In this document: positions 16,416-24,793 of the stretch, piece by piece
How the letters are laid out: every line of letters begins with the position of its first letter
Position numbering within the stretch: position 1 is the first letter of the stretch
Virus record (IMG/VR): IMGVR_UViG_3300023178_000237
Location: 1 to 25,775 of that record
Length of the DNA stretch: 25,775 bases
Reading direction: 5' to 3' (one strand)
Origin: a virus
The notes under the pieces: model-generated
Told to the model about the DNA's origin: nothing
The model's database searches: none
What the model saw: the letters and a program-made list of their open reading frames with translations, nothing else
Position numbers and translations under genes: made by a program

Positions 16416-19400
16416 TTAGTTTAAGAGTATGTTTTTTAACATTTGTAAACCACTTACTGAATTACCTGCTACATCAGGAGTAGTCTTACTTAATACAGCT
16501 TGATAGTAAGCAATTTTAGATTTATCAAGAGCTTTTGGTGGACCAAAATTTTTGCTTTTAGCATTAAAACCATATTGTTTTTTATTTAGTGGATGACTAG
16601 GGTCCATTGTTGTTTGAAAGTAAGCACTAACAGCTGCTGAGTCTTCTAATGACAATAATAAATGAATAACGTTTTCGTTATGACCTGAAAATCTAACATT
16701 TTTAATTAATCTATTAAGAGTGTTTTGTAAATTTTGACCAGAAGAAGTTTCTGCTCTATCACCGTAGTCTGTTTTTTTAACGTCTCTATAGTATCTTAAC
16801 TTTTTACTTTCATTTACCCATGTAAATCCACCTTTGTTAATTTGATTTCTTATTGTCTTGTAATCTTTTATTATTTGTCTAGATTCAGGAGAACTCAAAT
16901 CGATTCTATGTTCTTTTAAAATATGTTCTCCATCTAAATTAAAAAAGAATTTTTGTCTAGTACTGTGACCACCAGATTTAGTCTGTGAAGTAGCATCACC
17001 GTAAACATTTGTTTTACTTGCATTTACACTTCTTCCAAAAACTCCTTGTGCTGATTTTTCTCTAGCGTTTTTCATAAACTGCTTGTAATCTTCTGGACCA
17101 TCAAATTCAACACCTTCTGGGTCTAGTTTGATTTTTTTATTATCATAGTGACCCCTCCACTTACCAGAACCACTTCTGTCATAGTATCGACCAGTTTTTT
17201 TAACTCCTATACCTGCTTCTTTTGCTAATCTTAAAATATCATCATTATTTAATAATTCTTGACCATAACCTGCAAACTGAACAAACTCACCAAAATCAGA
17301 AATACCTAAACTTTTTATGTGTGCCATAGAGTCTGCAACATCTTCTAAAAGTAGCGCTCTTTTTTCTTTTATAGCCTGTAGTACTTCATTGTTTATTGGT
17401 TGAGCTTTACCACCAACAATTGCTTCAAAAAATCCATCATCTACTAAAGTTTGTTCAAAATTAGTAAATTGTCTAATTCTCATAATTTCACGTCCAGCCA
17501 TACGACCAGTAAAAGGAATAGTTCTACCCTTAAAATCAACTTTTGGACGTGCAGCAGAGGATTGTATTACTCCTTCTAAGTGTTTGTTTACTTTATTTGT
17601 AATAACCTTTAGAGCTTTTTCACCAGTCCAGTCATCTGTTCCACCAAAATGTTCTTGAAATATACCTAAATTTTCAGGATTTTGAAATTGGTTTTCTAAT
17701 TTTAAAACTTCTTTTTCGTAAAATTTATCAGCAGTTTGCTTAGCAGATGCCATAGCTCTATCTACTACAATTTTTTCATCTTGAGATAATTGAGCATAGC
17801 TTCTTCCACCAGCTTCAACTTGTCCATTTTTACTTAATTTTATATTTTTTAATTTTGGATAACTTTTTAAATGAGGTTCTAAATTTTCTTTTAATTTAGT
17901 CATTTGTAATGCTTGTGATTTTAGTTCGATAGCTTTATAAGCTTCTGCTATGGCTTCACCAGAAGCTTTTTGTAGCTCCGCTAATATTGCACCTTCTACG
18001 TCTGAAGCGTCAAAAATACCACCATATAAGTTTTGATTTTGTAGTTTTTGTGTATCTAAAAATGGTCTGTTGCCAAATCTATTTCGACTCATACCCATAG
18101 CTTCTAGATGGTCGTCTCCCATAACTATTCCAGCTCTACCTCCTCTACCTACTCTTCCTAATCTTCTATAAAATTCATTGTTAGCAAGTTCAAAATCTCC
18201 TGTTAAATTTATTCTTTGCATATGTTCTGTAATAACATTTTTAATTTTATCTAAGCCATTTTCAAAACCAGCAGGGTATTGACCTGGATTTAAATCTACT
18301 AAAGATGTAGTACCATCTGCTAATGTTCTAACAACTGAAGTAGAGCCACCATAAAATGTTTTACCTTTATCATATTTGTCAAAGTATTGATTTATTCTTC
18401 CATCAGATATTTTACTTCTTTTAACTGATTCAAATCTTCCAGTTTGATTGTTAAAAGCAACATCTCTAGCCCTTTGTGCGTTCTCTTGTGCAAAATCTCT
18501 AACTCTTCTGTCAACAATTAATTTAAATTCAGATTTTTGTTGTCTTTCTTTATTTCTACCTCTTGAATCAAACTTGTCTCTATTTTTTTTCATGTGATGT
18601 AAAACACCACCCTTAGCTTGTGAATAACTTATATCACCATCTACATCTAACATTTGAGCAGCTCTTTCACCTGCTCTAGTCAAAAATAAACTTCTAGGGT
18701 AAACAAATCTATCGCTCCTGTTTCTTAACGACCCTTGTTTGTCAGTTGCAGGACCACCAAACTCTACTTGTTGAGCATCTTTAAGACCTTCACCAAACGT
18801 TACACTAAATCCTAAAAAACCTCTGTTGTCATTTGCATTACCACCAATTAAAGGTGCATCTCTAGTTATAGAAGACTGTATTAATCTTTGACTGTAAATT
18901 GCATTGTCAAATTCATATTGAAGAACTGGGTTGTCTATTACTGTTTGTCCTACTTCTCTGTGTTTTTCATAATCTACAAATCCGTCACCTGGTCCAGCCA
19001 TAATTCCAAAATTTTCAACATATTCATTTAAATCAGAAACATTCATATCTCTTGGTCTGAGCCTTAATTGCCCATTTTCGTTTATATAAGTCATAACACC
19101 AGGTGCACCCCTTTTTGTTTTTTTCACATATTCAAAATCCTTTTTTTTATCAGGTTTAGATGTGTGTCTTCTAATATTGTTAAATTTTTTCATGTCTCCT
19201 TTATCCAATGCTTCACGAGCTTTTTCGTTTTGAGCATCACGACCTTTTTTTCTTCTAGTTTCCTGTTTTTCCATTCTCTCAACATAGTGAGGAGCAAAAG
19301 TAGCTAAATCACCAGGGGTATACATACCACCTGTTGATAAATCTATATCAGGACTTTCATAATACATATTTCCATTACTATCAAAAGATATTCCGTTCAT

Positions 19401-20294
19401 ACTAGAGTTTCCAGGTAAAACATCTCTACCAAAATCATATAAAGTATTTTGACTATTAATTCCATAAGTACCACCGCTAAGACCTTTAAGCATATTTGCT
19501 CTGTCTTTACCAAAAGCATTTAAAACATTTTCTATCTGGTCTTCAGACATATTATCAACTTGACTATCAGCAAATCTTTGTAGCGCCATTACTTCTGGTG
19601 CGGTAAAACCAGCTTCAACTAAATTTTGAGTTGTTTGACTGTTTCTTTTAGATGCTCTAATTCCAGCTTCATTTAGTAATCCATCTTGTTTTTCTTGGTC
19701 TTTTCCCACACCAAAACCACCTAGTTTATAATTAGGAGCATTTTTTATAGCTTGAGCATGTGTCTTCAATTGCCATTGTGGACCAATAGCGTTAGCTTTC
19801 ATTAAATCTGCTGTAACATCTTTTTGAACTTTTTGTACATTATCAATAGAGAAATCGACACTTACAAAATATTTCATAGCATTAGTAAGTATTTGTCTTG
19901 ACATATGACCAGCTTGAACACGCATAAACCTACCAAAAGGACCACCGCCTTGAGGTACTATTTTACCCTGTACTCTACCTAAAGCTCTACCACCAACAAT
20001 CCAAGCAGCACGACCCATAATAGATAATGCAAAGTTTTGTGTTGAAGCAAACGATTGAAAAGTGTTATAACTTTGAAGTATTGAATACATAGAATTAGAC
20101 AATCTATCAAGTGTTTGAGTTCTTGCACCAATAGATTTAGACCAGTTGTAAGTTCTTAAACCTTTAAATAGTTGAGCTTCTGTTCTTCTTGATATAAAAA
20201 CATCAGGTCTGTTTTCACCTACATATGTAACTTTAGAAGTTACAACTGATTCTCCTAGACCACTAGATACTCTTTGTTTTGAAGTAATAGCCAT
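16416..20294 (-). CDS. Giant neck-region protein, 1292 residues, unknown function
   Basis: It starts at ATG 20294, overlapping the stop of the head closure gene (TAATG), and ends 17 bases before the tail terminator. In HK97-like phages this slot holds a neck/tail-completion protein of about 120-150 residues (gp10 type); here it is nearly ten times longer. It is basic and rich in Lys, Arg, Asn, Gln and Gly. Residues 1-200 are mostly helical, and a Lys/Arg-rich linker lies near 350-400. Residues about 510-545 contain VEFGG and YPRSLFLTRAGERAAQML, faintly like the 'VEfG ... rpff.rA' end of gp10-type proteins. The rest has helical and Gly/Asn-rich stretches with no recognised catalytic motif; I looked for HExxH, Walker and nuclease motifs and saw none. 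It could be a neck protein with huge insertions or an ejected internal protein. It is probably a virion protein. Confidence 0.85.
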   Translation of the reverse strand: MAITSKQRVSSGLGESVVTSKVTYVGENRPDVFISRRTEAQLFKGLRTYNWSKSIGARTQTLDRLSNSMYSILQSYNTFQSFASTQNFALSIMGRAAWIVGGRALGRVQGKIVPQGGGPFGRFMRVQAGHMSRQILTNAMKYFVSVDFSIDNVQKVQKDVTADLMKANAIGPQWQLKTHAQAIKNAPNYKLGGFGVGKDQEKQDGLLNEAGIRASKRNSQTTQNLVEAGFTAPEVMALQRFADSQVDNMSEDQIENVLNAFGKDRANMLKGLSGGTYGINSQNTLYDFGRDVLPGNSSMNGISFDSNGNMYYESPDIDLSTGGMYTPGDLATFAPHYVERMEKQETRRKKGRDAQNEKAREALDKGDMKKFNNIRRHTSKPDKKKDFEYVKKTKRGAPGVMTYINENGQLRLRPRDMNVSDLNEYVENFGIMAGPGDGFVDYEKHREVGQTVIDNPVLQYEFDNAIYSQRLIQSSITRDAPLIGGNANDNRGFLGFSVTFGEGLKDAQQVEFGGPATDKQGSLRNRSDRFVYPRSLFLTRAGERAAQMLDVDGDISYSQAKGGVLHHMKKNRDKFDSRGRNKERQQKSEFKLIVDRRVRDFAQENAQRARDVAFNNQTGRFESVKRSKISDGRINQYFDKYDKGKTFYGGSTSVVRTLADGTTSLVDLNPGQYPAGFENGLDKIKNVITEHMQRINLTGDFELANNEFYRRLGRVGRGGRAGIVMGDDHLEAMGMSRNRFGNRPFLDTQKLQNQNLYGGIFDASDVEGAILAELQKASGEAIAEAYKAIELKSQALQMTKLKENLEPHLKSYPKLKNIKLSKNGQVEAGGRSYAQLSQDEKIVVDRAMASAKQTADKFYEKEVLKLENQFQNPENLGIFQEHFGGTDDWTGEKALKVITNKVNKHLEGVIQSSAARPKVDFKGRTIPFTGRMAGREIMRIRQFTNFEQTLVDDGFFEAIVGGKAQPINNEVLQAIKEKRALLLEDVADSMAHIKSLGISDFGEFVQFAGYGQELLNNDDILRLAKEAGIGVKKTGRYYDRSGSGKWRGHYDNKKIKLDPEGVEFDGPEDYKQFMKNAREKSAQGVFGRSVNASKTNVYGDATSQTKSGGHSTRQKFFFNLDGEHILKEHRIDLSSPESRQIIKDYKTIRNQINKGGFTWVNESKKLRYYRDVKKTDYGDRAETSSGQNLQNTLNRLIKNVRFSGHNENVIHLLLSLEDSAAVSAYFQTTMDPSHPLNKKQYGFNAKSKNFGPPKALDKSKIAYYQAVLSKTTPDVAGNSVSGLQMLKNILLN

Positions 20295-20641
20295 TATTCA
20301 TAAAAAAGAAGATTAACTCTTCTTAAATAATTTATGCCATCACGGTTTTTAGCTGTTTGTATTGAGTCTATTTCATAGTATTTACCTGTACTAGGTTCAT
20401 AAATTCTATCCGATGATTTTATATCAACACTACCATCTAAATATAAAATCCAAGACTGCACTACTGTATTTCTGCCATCTCTATTTTCTGATTCACCAAT
20501 AATTTGCAATCTACATGCATTATTAGTACTTAAATCAGACCAAGAAGTTGACTGTAAACCTCTGCTATCAACAGAAGAATCATCAACTCTTTGTACGTTT
20601 ACTTTATTAATAAATAATCTTTGTGGTATTCTTCCTGCCAT
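20294..20641 (-). CDS. Head closure / head-tail joining protein
   Basis: A 115-residue protein with the beta-barrel pattern of the SPP1 gp16/HK97 head-tail joining family (Phage_H_T_join type). It shows RLFINKVNVQRVDDSSVDSRG, a WSDLSTNNACRLQIIGESE strand, VVQSWILYLDG, a SSDRIYEPSTGKYYEIDSI strand pair and a closing strand (NYLRRVNLLFYE). This stopper protein binds under the connector and closes the filled head before tail joining. Length is typical. There is no clear ribosome site in the 30-base AT-rich gap upstream, so translation may depend on the preceding gene. It is coupled to the next gene by a one-base overlap. Confidence 0.82.
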   Translation of the reverse strand: MAGRIPQRLFINKVNVQRVDDSSVDSRGLQSTSWSDLSTNNACRLQIIGESENRDGRNTVVQSWILYLDGSVDIKSSDRIYEPSTGKYYEIDSIQTAKNRDGINYLRRVNLLFYE

Positions 20642-20671
20642 ATAATTAAATTTAGCAAGAAATTTAGAAAT

Positions 20672-21301
20672 TTAGGTATTGTGATTTGTCTTTAGTCTTT
20701 TTTTTCTTCGTTCTTTAGATTGGCAAGACTTACAAATATGGGCATAACCATCTGGAGAAGTTCGCTTAGCGTTAAAAGAACCAACAGATAGATTTTTTTG
20801 ACAAAACCAACAATCTTTAGTTTTAATACTTTTATCTTGATTCTTAATTTTATCCAAGCAAACATTGCAATATCTATTATAACCGTCTTTATATTTTTGA
20901 CTTTTAGTATATTCTAATAAGTCTTTTGTTACTTCACACTTGTAACATTTCTTAGTAGTTTTATCAACAGACATAAAATTTGCATTAGCTTTATCAACTT
21001 TATCTTTAAGTTCTGGATAATTTAGTAACCATGTTTTAAATTTATCAGGACCAATAGGTAAATCTTTAAACAATTCTCTACTTGAAGGTGAATAACCTTG
21101 TATTTCTATTCTTTTAATTATTTCATCAGTTAATTCTGGTGTTGGTGTTTTATAGGTTTTAAATCCACACTCTTCTTTTATTTGTCTAACTCTTTCAATA
21201 GAAACATTCCATTCTAAAGACCATTCAGTTAGTGATTTGTTTGGTTTAGATTGAAATAATAACTTAGCTTCTTCTAAGCTAGGTGCTTTTTTATTAGGCA
21301 T
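20672..21301 (-). CDS. HTH and double zinc-ribbon protein inside the neck operon
   Basis: A 209-residue protein, probably DNA-binding. Residues about 23-50 (SLTEWSLEWNVSIERVRQIK) look like a sigma-region-4 type helix-turn-helix. Residues 119-193 hold two tandem zinc-binding units with identical spacing: C119-x2-C122-x22-C145-x2-C148 and C164-x2-C167-x22-C190-x2-C193. Each also has an Asp-Gly before the second Cys pair. The C-terminus is strongly basic (KERRKKRLKTNHN). Units like these are often found next to HNH nuclease domains, but no HNH histidine/asparagine pattern is visible here. It overlaps the connector gene by one base (TAATG) and so sits in the structural operon. It may be a moron-like regulator, a nuclease relative that lost its catalytic domain, or a packaging-linked DNA binder. 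Confidence 0.8.
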   Translation of the reverse strand: MPNKKAPSLEEAKLLFQSKPNKSLTEWSLEWNVSIERVRQIKEECGFKTYKTPTPELTDEIIKRIEIQGYSPSSRELFKDLPIGPDKFKTWLLNYPELKDKVDKANANFMSVDKTTKKCYKCEVTKDLLEYTKSQKYKDGYNRYCNVCLDKIKNQDKSIKTKDCWFCQKNLSVGSFNAKRTSPDGYAHICKSCQSKERRKKRLKTNHNT

Positions 21302-21957
21302 TATATAAAATAACTTTTCCTATACGGTGACAATAACTGCATATCTGATGATGATAATGGAGCTATTGAAAGTGCATCTAATCCAACAGTGTATACTTGG
21401 CTATATTCTCCAATAGATTCTGAACCTGATAGGTTCATATTACCTGCTTGACTAGCACCTTGAGCAGATATTTCACCAGGGTCTTGTTGTGATGAGACTG
21501 CAACAGTAGCTTCTAATAATCTAGCTGCTGCTCTTGATGAAACCATCTTTATTTGTATAGGTAAGTCAGTTGACACACCACCACCGAATGCTGTATAACC
21601 AGATACATAGGTTACTACAATATTTTGTTCCCTCGCATAAGACCACCTTTTACCTAGTCGTCTTAATCTCCCACTATCATAAAATACAAAATCTGCTTGA
21701 TTACCTTCTGTTAATGTATATTCATCTTCTACTACAGATGTAATAGAATGTACAGGAAGGTGTCTTAAAAATATTTCTTTTGTTTGGTCACCAGTAAAAG
21801 TTTCTGTTTTAGTACCATACTCTAGGTCATAACCTACATATTGATTTATTGCTGCGTCAACAAAAGGAATTATATTATTAGTTAAATGAGTCTCTAAGTC
21901 TGAGTCAAAGTCTATTTGAGTATAAGACTCTACATCAGATGCCGTTGAGAAAGCCAT
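21301..21957 (-). CDS. Head-tail connector, gp6-like
   Basis: A 218-residue adaptor protein that would form a ring below the portal. The N-terminal helical pattern (TASDVESYTQIDFDSDLETHLTNNIIPFVDAAINQYVGYDL) is characteristic of HK97 gp6/SPP1 gp15-like connectors. It is followed by strands TKETFTGDQTKEIFLRHLPVHSITSV and DYSGRL-like turns (FYDSGRLRRLGKRW), then VVTYVSGYTAFGGG, a 'vtY..G' motif common in this family, and a later helix (LPIQIKMVSSRAAARLLEA). A strong AGGAGGT ribosome site precedes the ATG. It is about twice as long as HK97 gp6, mostly through the Ser/Gly-rich C-terminal third. Confidence 0.85.
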   Translation of the reverse strand: MAFSTASDVESYTQIDFDSDLETHLTNNIIPFVDAAINQYVGYDLEYGTKTETFTGDQTKEIFLRHLPVHSITSVVEDEYTLTEGNQADFVFYDSGRLRRLGKRWSYAREQNIVVTYVSGYTAFGGGVSTDLPIQIKMVSSRAAARLLEATVAVSSQQDPGEISAQGASQAGNMNLSGSESIGEYSQVYTVGLDALSIAPLSSSDMQLLSPYRKSYFI

Positions 21958-21966
21958 TTAGACCTC

Positions 21967-22245
21967 CTACTTATCTTCGACGTCTTTTTTAACTGCTTTA
22001 TCTTCTACGTCTGATTTTTTAACTGCTTTTTCAGCTGGAGCTTTTTTAGCTGCTGCTTTTTTCTTAGCAGGAGCTTTTTCTTTCTTACCCCAACCTTGCT
22101 CTTTGAGCCATTCAGTAGGGTATTCTTTACCAGCTTTAGCAACTAAATCTGCTTGAGAAGTTGGCACATCTACTGGGTTACCTTCCCAAAGCTTTCCATC
22201 AGGTAGCTTATAAATATTTTTTTCTGGAATTGTATACATAATCAT
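21967..22245 (-). CDS. Small Lys/Ala-rich protein after the capsid gene, unknown
   Basis: A 92-residue protein. Residues 1-52 form a compact-looking part (YTIPEKNIYKLPDGKLWEG ... YPTEWLKEQGWGKK). Residues 53-92 are a histone-H1-like tail of Lys, Ala and Pro that ends in a repeated DKAVKK/DVE unit. The start is uncertain: the AGGA ribosome site is only 3 bases from the ATG at 22245 but 9 bases from the ATG at 22239, so a 90-residue product is at least as likely. It is the first gene after the capsid terminator. It could be a head protein contacting packaged DNA or an assembly factor; both are inference. Confidence 0.75.
   Translation of the reverse strand: MIMYTIPEKNIYKLPDGKLWEGNPVDVPTSQADLVAKAGKEYPTEWLKEQGWGKKEKAPAKKKAAAKKAPAEKAVKKSDVEDKAVKKDVEDK
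21974..22030 (-). repeat. Tandem imperfect repeat encoding the Lys-rich tail
   Basis: Two adjacent copies of about 27-30 bases (21974-22000 and 22001-22030) share TCTTC.ACGTCT...TTTTTTAACTGCTTT. They encode the repeated KAVKK-DVEDK units at the end of the small Lys/Ala-rich protein. The second copy has one extra codon. Confidence 0.7.
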
Positions 22246-22280
22246 TAATCCTAACTTATAAAATAAAATTACTTGGTATT

Positions 22281-22306
22281 AGAAAAGGGCTTCCGAAGAA
22301 GCCCTT
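22281..22306 (-). terminator. Intrinsic terminator with UUCG loop after the capsid gene
   Basis: Read on the minus strand, AAGGGCTTC (22306-22298), TTCG (22297-22294) and GAAGCCCTT (22293-22285) form a perfect 9-bp stem closed as C(UUCG)G, one of the most stable RNA tetraloops. The end of the stem continues as TTTTCT. It lies 27 bases after the capsid stop, inside the structural operon. It probably ends a share of transcripts at the capsid gene so that capsid is made in excess over the neck and tail genes. Confidence 0.88.
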
Positions 22307-22332
22307 ATTCTACACTATCGTCTAAATCAAAC

Positions 22333-23580
22333 TTAGAAGTTTGTTATAGAACAGAAAGCTGTTGGTCTGTAAATGACAAAGCCCATTCTCATGGTTAATC
22401 TGATAGCTAGTTGATTCTTCGCAAAGAAGTCACTGTGGCTGTCAGAAACTGCAAGGTCTACACCTTGTCTCATTACCATTTGAGCAGCATCGCCACCACC
22501 GAATTTACCGACTAATGCGGTACCTTCAGCAATTGCTGTGCTTGGGACAACTTTAAGACCCCATAATCTAGCAGCTACATCGCCACCAAAGCCGCCTGCG
22601 GCTACGATTAATGGATTCTTAGAAGCAAGACCTGCGGTTGCATCTCCTGCTTGGTCAGTTACAGCAGTAACAATTTGATACCAGTCACTTGGGTGCATAA
22701 CAACTGAATCAGGCTCGACGAAAGCGTCTTTTCTGATTTCTGTTATTGCTTGATAAATTTGTCCAAGTCTGTTCAATTCTCCAGAATATGAAGAATAGTC
22801 AAATGTGTTAATACCAGATTTGTTTAATACACCAGTCAAGTTTGGAGCTGAACCATCACCGTTTAGTAATTGGTTGTCCATTCTTAATCTCATCATAGTT
22901 GTGAGACGTGAATTAACATATCCTTGGATACCAGAAACGTCAGCCAACAATTCATCTGTCACAGGCAAGAAAGTAGCAATCTTACGAATGCTTTCTGTTC
23001 TTTCTGTGAATGCCAATGCTGATTCGTTTGCACTGGAGATGTCTCCAGATTCTGCAATTTCACCTGCATTGTTTGTGAAAGTTGTCTCTTCAAGATATAC
23101 ATATGCATTTTGGTTTGTTGTGATTTGGTCAAACAATCCAATTACAGCATTTGGGTCTCTTAAAGCTGTCTCTAATATTCCAGGTGCTCTTAATGACTCT
23201 GGTGGATAACCTGTGGTATTTAATGTTGTTTTAAATTCTGCTTGAGAATCTACGCCTTTAACACCATTGCTTAAGTATGATTTATAAGCATCAGTATCTG
23301 TGAATTGCTCACCTATTGTTTTAATGCCAGCTGGAGCTTCTTCAGCAACAGGAAGTTCGTTAGCAACTTCGTTGCTTACTTCCATAGCTTTTTCATTAGC
23401 AGCTTTTGATTCTTCAATCTTAAGCTCATCTAATGAACCAGCAAGTTCCTCATTAAGACCTTTGATTTTCTCTTTTTGGTCTGCTGAGTACTTACCATCT
23501 TCAGCTGGAGCATCAAATACAGATTTAAGCTCTTCACGAGACTTAGCAATATTTTCTCTAAGCTCTTCTACTTTACTCAC
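22333..23580 (-). CDS. Major capsid protein (HK97 fold)
   Basis: A 415-residue protein. Residues 1-75 are a charged coiled-coil delta-like region (VEELRENIAKSREELKS), expected to act as a built-in scaffold and be removed by the prohead protease. The HK97-type shell domain follows: a YVYLEETTFTNNAGEIAESGDISSA E-loop-like region, the IRKIATFLPVTDELLADV helix, SRLTTMMRLRMDNQLLNGDGSAPNLTGVLN (the 'e...i..G.G...p.Gil' signature), VVMHPSDWYQI, RLWGLKVVPSTAIAEGTALVG and a final RMGFVIYRPTAF strand. The start codon is GTG with a GGAGA ribosome site about 9 bases upstream. It is preceded by the protease gene and followed by a strong terminator, consistent with high expression. Confidence 0.95.
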   Translation of the reverse strand: MSKVEELRENIAKSREELKSVFDAPAEDGKYSADQKEKIKGLNEELAGSLDELKIEESKAANEKAMEVSNEVANELPVAEEAPAGIKTIGEQFTDTDAYKSYLSNGVKGVDSQAEFKTTLNTTGYPPESLRAPGILETALRDPNAVIGLFDQITTNQNAYVYLEETTFTNNAGEIAESGDISSANESALAFTERTESIRKIATFLPVTDELLADVSGIQGYVNSRLTTMMRLRMDNQLLNGDGSAPNLTGVLNKSGINTFDYSSYSGELNRLGQIYQAITEIRKDAFVEPDSVVMHPSDWYQIVTAVTDQAGDATAGLASKNPLIVAAGGFGGDVAARLWGLKVVPSTAIAEGTALVGKFGGGDAAQMVMRQGVDLAVSDSHSDFFAKNQLAIRLTMRMGFVIYRPTAFCSITNF

Positions 23581-23605
23581 TGTAAATTATCTCCTATTAG
23601 ATTAC

Positions 23606-24793
23606 TTATACTTCAGTGTCGTCAGCCTCAACAACCATAGCATCTGCTAATAGTCTTTGAGACTCTGCCCACACTTCGTCGTCAAGGTCTTCTTCTTCGA
23701 CTGATTCAGTGTTATCTACTGGAACTTCTTCAACTTCTACCTCAGATTCTTCAGGGTCCTCTGTGTCTTCCTCTGGTTCGATAGCTACGTCAGTATCTAC
23801 TGAGTCTGTTGGTTCTTCAACAACAGCTTCAGCAGCTTCAGTTTGTTCTTCGTCTAAGTCGTCTTCTAACTCTAAAGCACCTTCGGTTCCGACTTCTTCA
23901 ATAAATTGGTCCAATTCGGTCCAAGCATCTTGTAAGTCTTCCTGAACTGCCCTTAATGCTTCAGTAGCCTTGACTCCTATTTTCCTTCCATCTTTTGCAC
24001 GTAACATCGCAATGGCGTTAGCACGTGTCATCAAGCCGTTCAATGCAGCAAGCACATCTTTGACTTCTTCCGAAAAAGTTTTAGAAACTTCTTCTGAATT
24101 CTCTATATCATCAGACTTTTTCATATCTTTGGCACATTTACCAGTTTTGTTATAGTCACAATGTCCATAACCTTTTTCGTCTGACTCTTCTACCACAGGA
24201 GTTGAACAGTTGCAATCGCAACCTGATTTCTCTTCTTCAACTTCTTCCTCTGGTTCTTCGTTTTCAAAAAATGTAGAATGACCAAGAACACCTTTTTCAC
24301 CAGCCATTTCTTCTAATAACTCTTTATTAGATTTAATAGCCATTGTGTATGTGTCTTGGTTAGCACCTACTAATACAGGAGATACCTCGTAGACTGATAA
24401 GTCTTTTAAGTATCTTGCGTCAACATCCTTATCACCGCTCTTAAATTTACCTCTTTCACTATCGTTAACTCTATATCCAAATGACCATTGTTGTAAGTCA
24501 CCCATAGCTTTAACTAAGTTGTATGCTTCTTTACCTGATTCAGTATCCATAAAAAATGAACCTTCAAAAGTAGCTTTATCGCCATCTTGTTTTATTTCAC
24601 CTTTACCAATTGGCATATCCCATTTATGAGCCCATACCATTGGAACTGAACCTGATTTGAATCCTGATTTGATAGCGTCAGGAATTACTACATCACCGTC
24701 GCTATCTAAAGTATTGAAAACCGAGAAAACAGCAGAAACTTTTCCTTCGTTGTCTGCTTTAAATTCTAAGTCGATATTTTTAATTTCACTCAC
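23606..24793 (-). CDS. Prohead protease with fused acidic, Cys-containing C-terminal region
   Basis: A 395-residue protein, about twice the usual length. Residues 1-160 are the HK97 U35/S78-type serine protease. The likely catalytic His is H56 (VWAHKW), the Ser is S104 (QQWSFGY), and E136 in SVYEVSPV fits the third residue. It cuts the capsid delta region and itself during maturation. Residues 180-230 are acidic with a cysteine cluster (C192, C194, C196, C212, C220) that could bind a metal. Residues about 238-300 are helical (EVKDVLAALNGLMTRANAIAM), and 300-395 are almost purely acidic with a final helix. The extension resembles a fused scaffold. The start is GTG with an AGGAGA ribosome site. 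Confidence 0.92.
   Translation of the reverse strand: MSEIKNIDLEFKADNEGKVSAVFSVFNTLDSDGDVVIPDAIKSGFKSGSVPMVWAHKWDMPIGKGEIKQDGDKATFEGSFFMDTESGKEAYNLVKAMGDLQQWSFGYRVNDSERGKFKSGDKDVDARYLKDLSVYEVSPVLVGANQDTYTMAIKSNKELLEEMAGEKGVLGHSTFFENEEPEEEVEEEKSGCDCNCSTPVVEESDEKGYGHCDYNKTGKCAKDMKKSDDIENSEEVSKTFSEEVKDVLAALNGLMTRANAIAMLRAKDGRKIGVKATEALRAVQEDLQDAWTELDQFIEEVGTEGALELEDDLDEEQTEAAEAVVEEPTDSVDTDVAIEPEEDTEDPEESEVEVEEVPVDNTESVEEEDLDDEVWAESQRLLADAMVVEADDTEV

Noticed and set aside
20672-21301. HNH homing endonuclease
   Set aside because: The paired CxxC motifs are there, but no HNH-type His/Asn residues lie between or after them, so a nuclease call is not supported.
23709-23945. Plus-strand Ser-rich 78-codon frame
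   Set aside because: It is the reverse complement of the Asp/Glu-rich end of the prohead protease, which always reads as Ser/Thr-rich.
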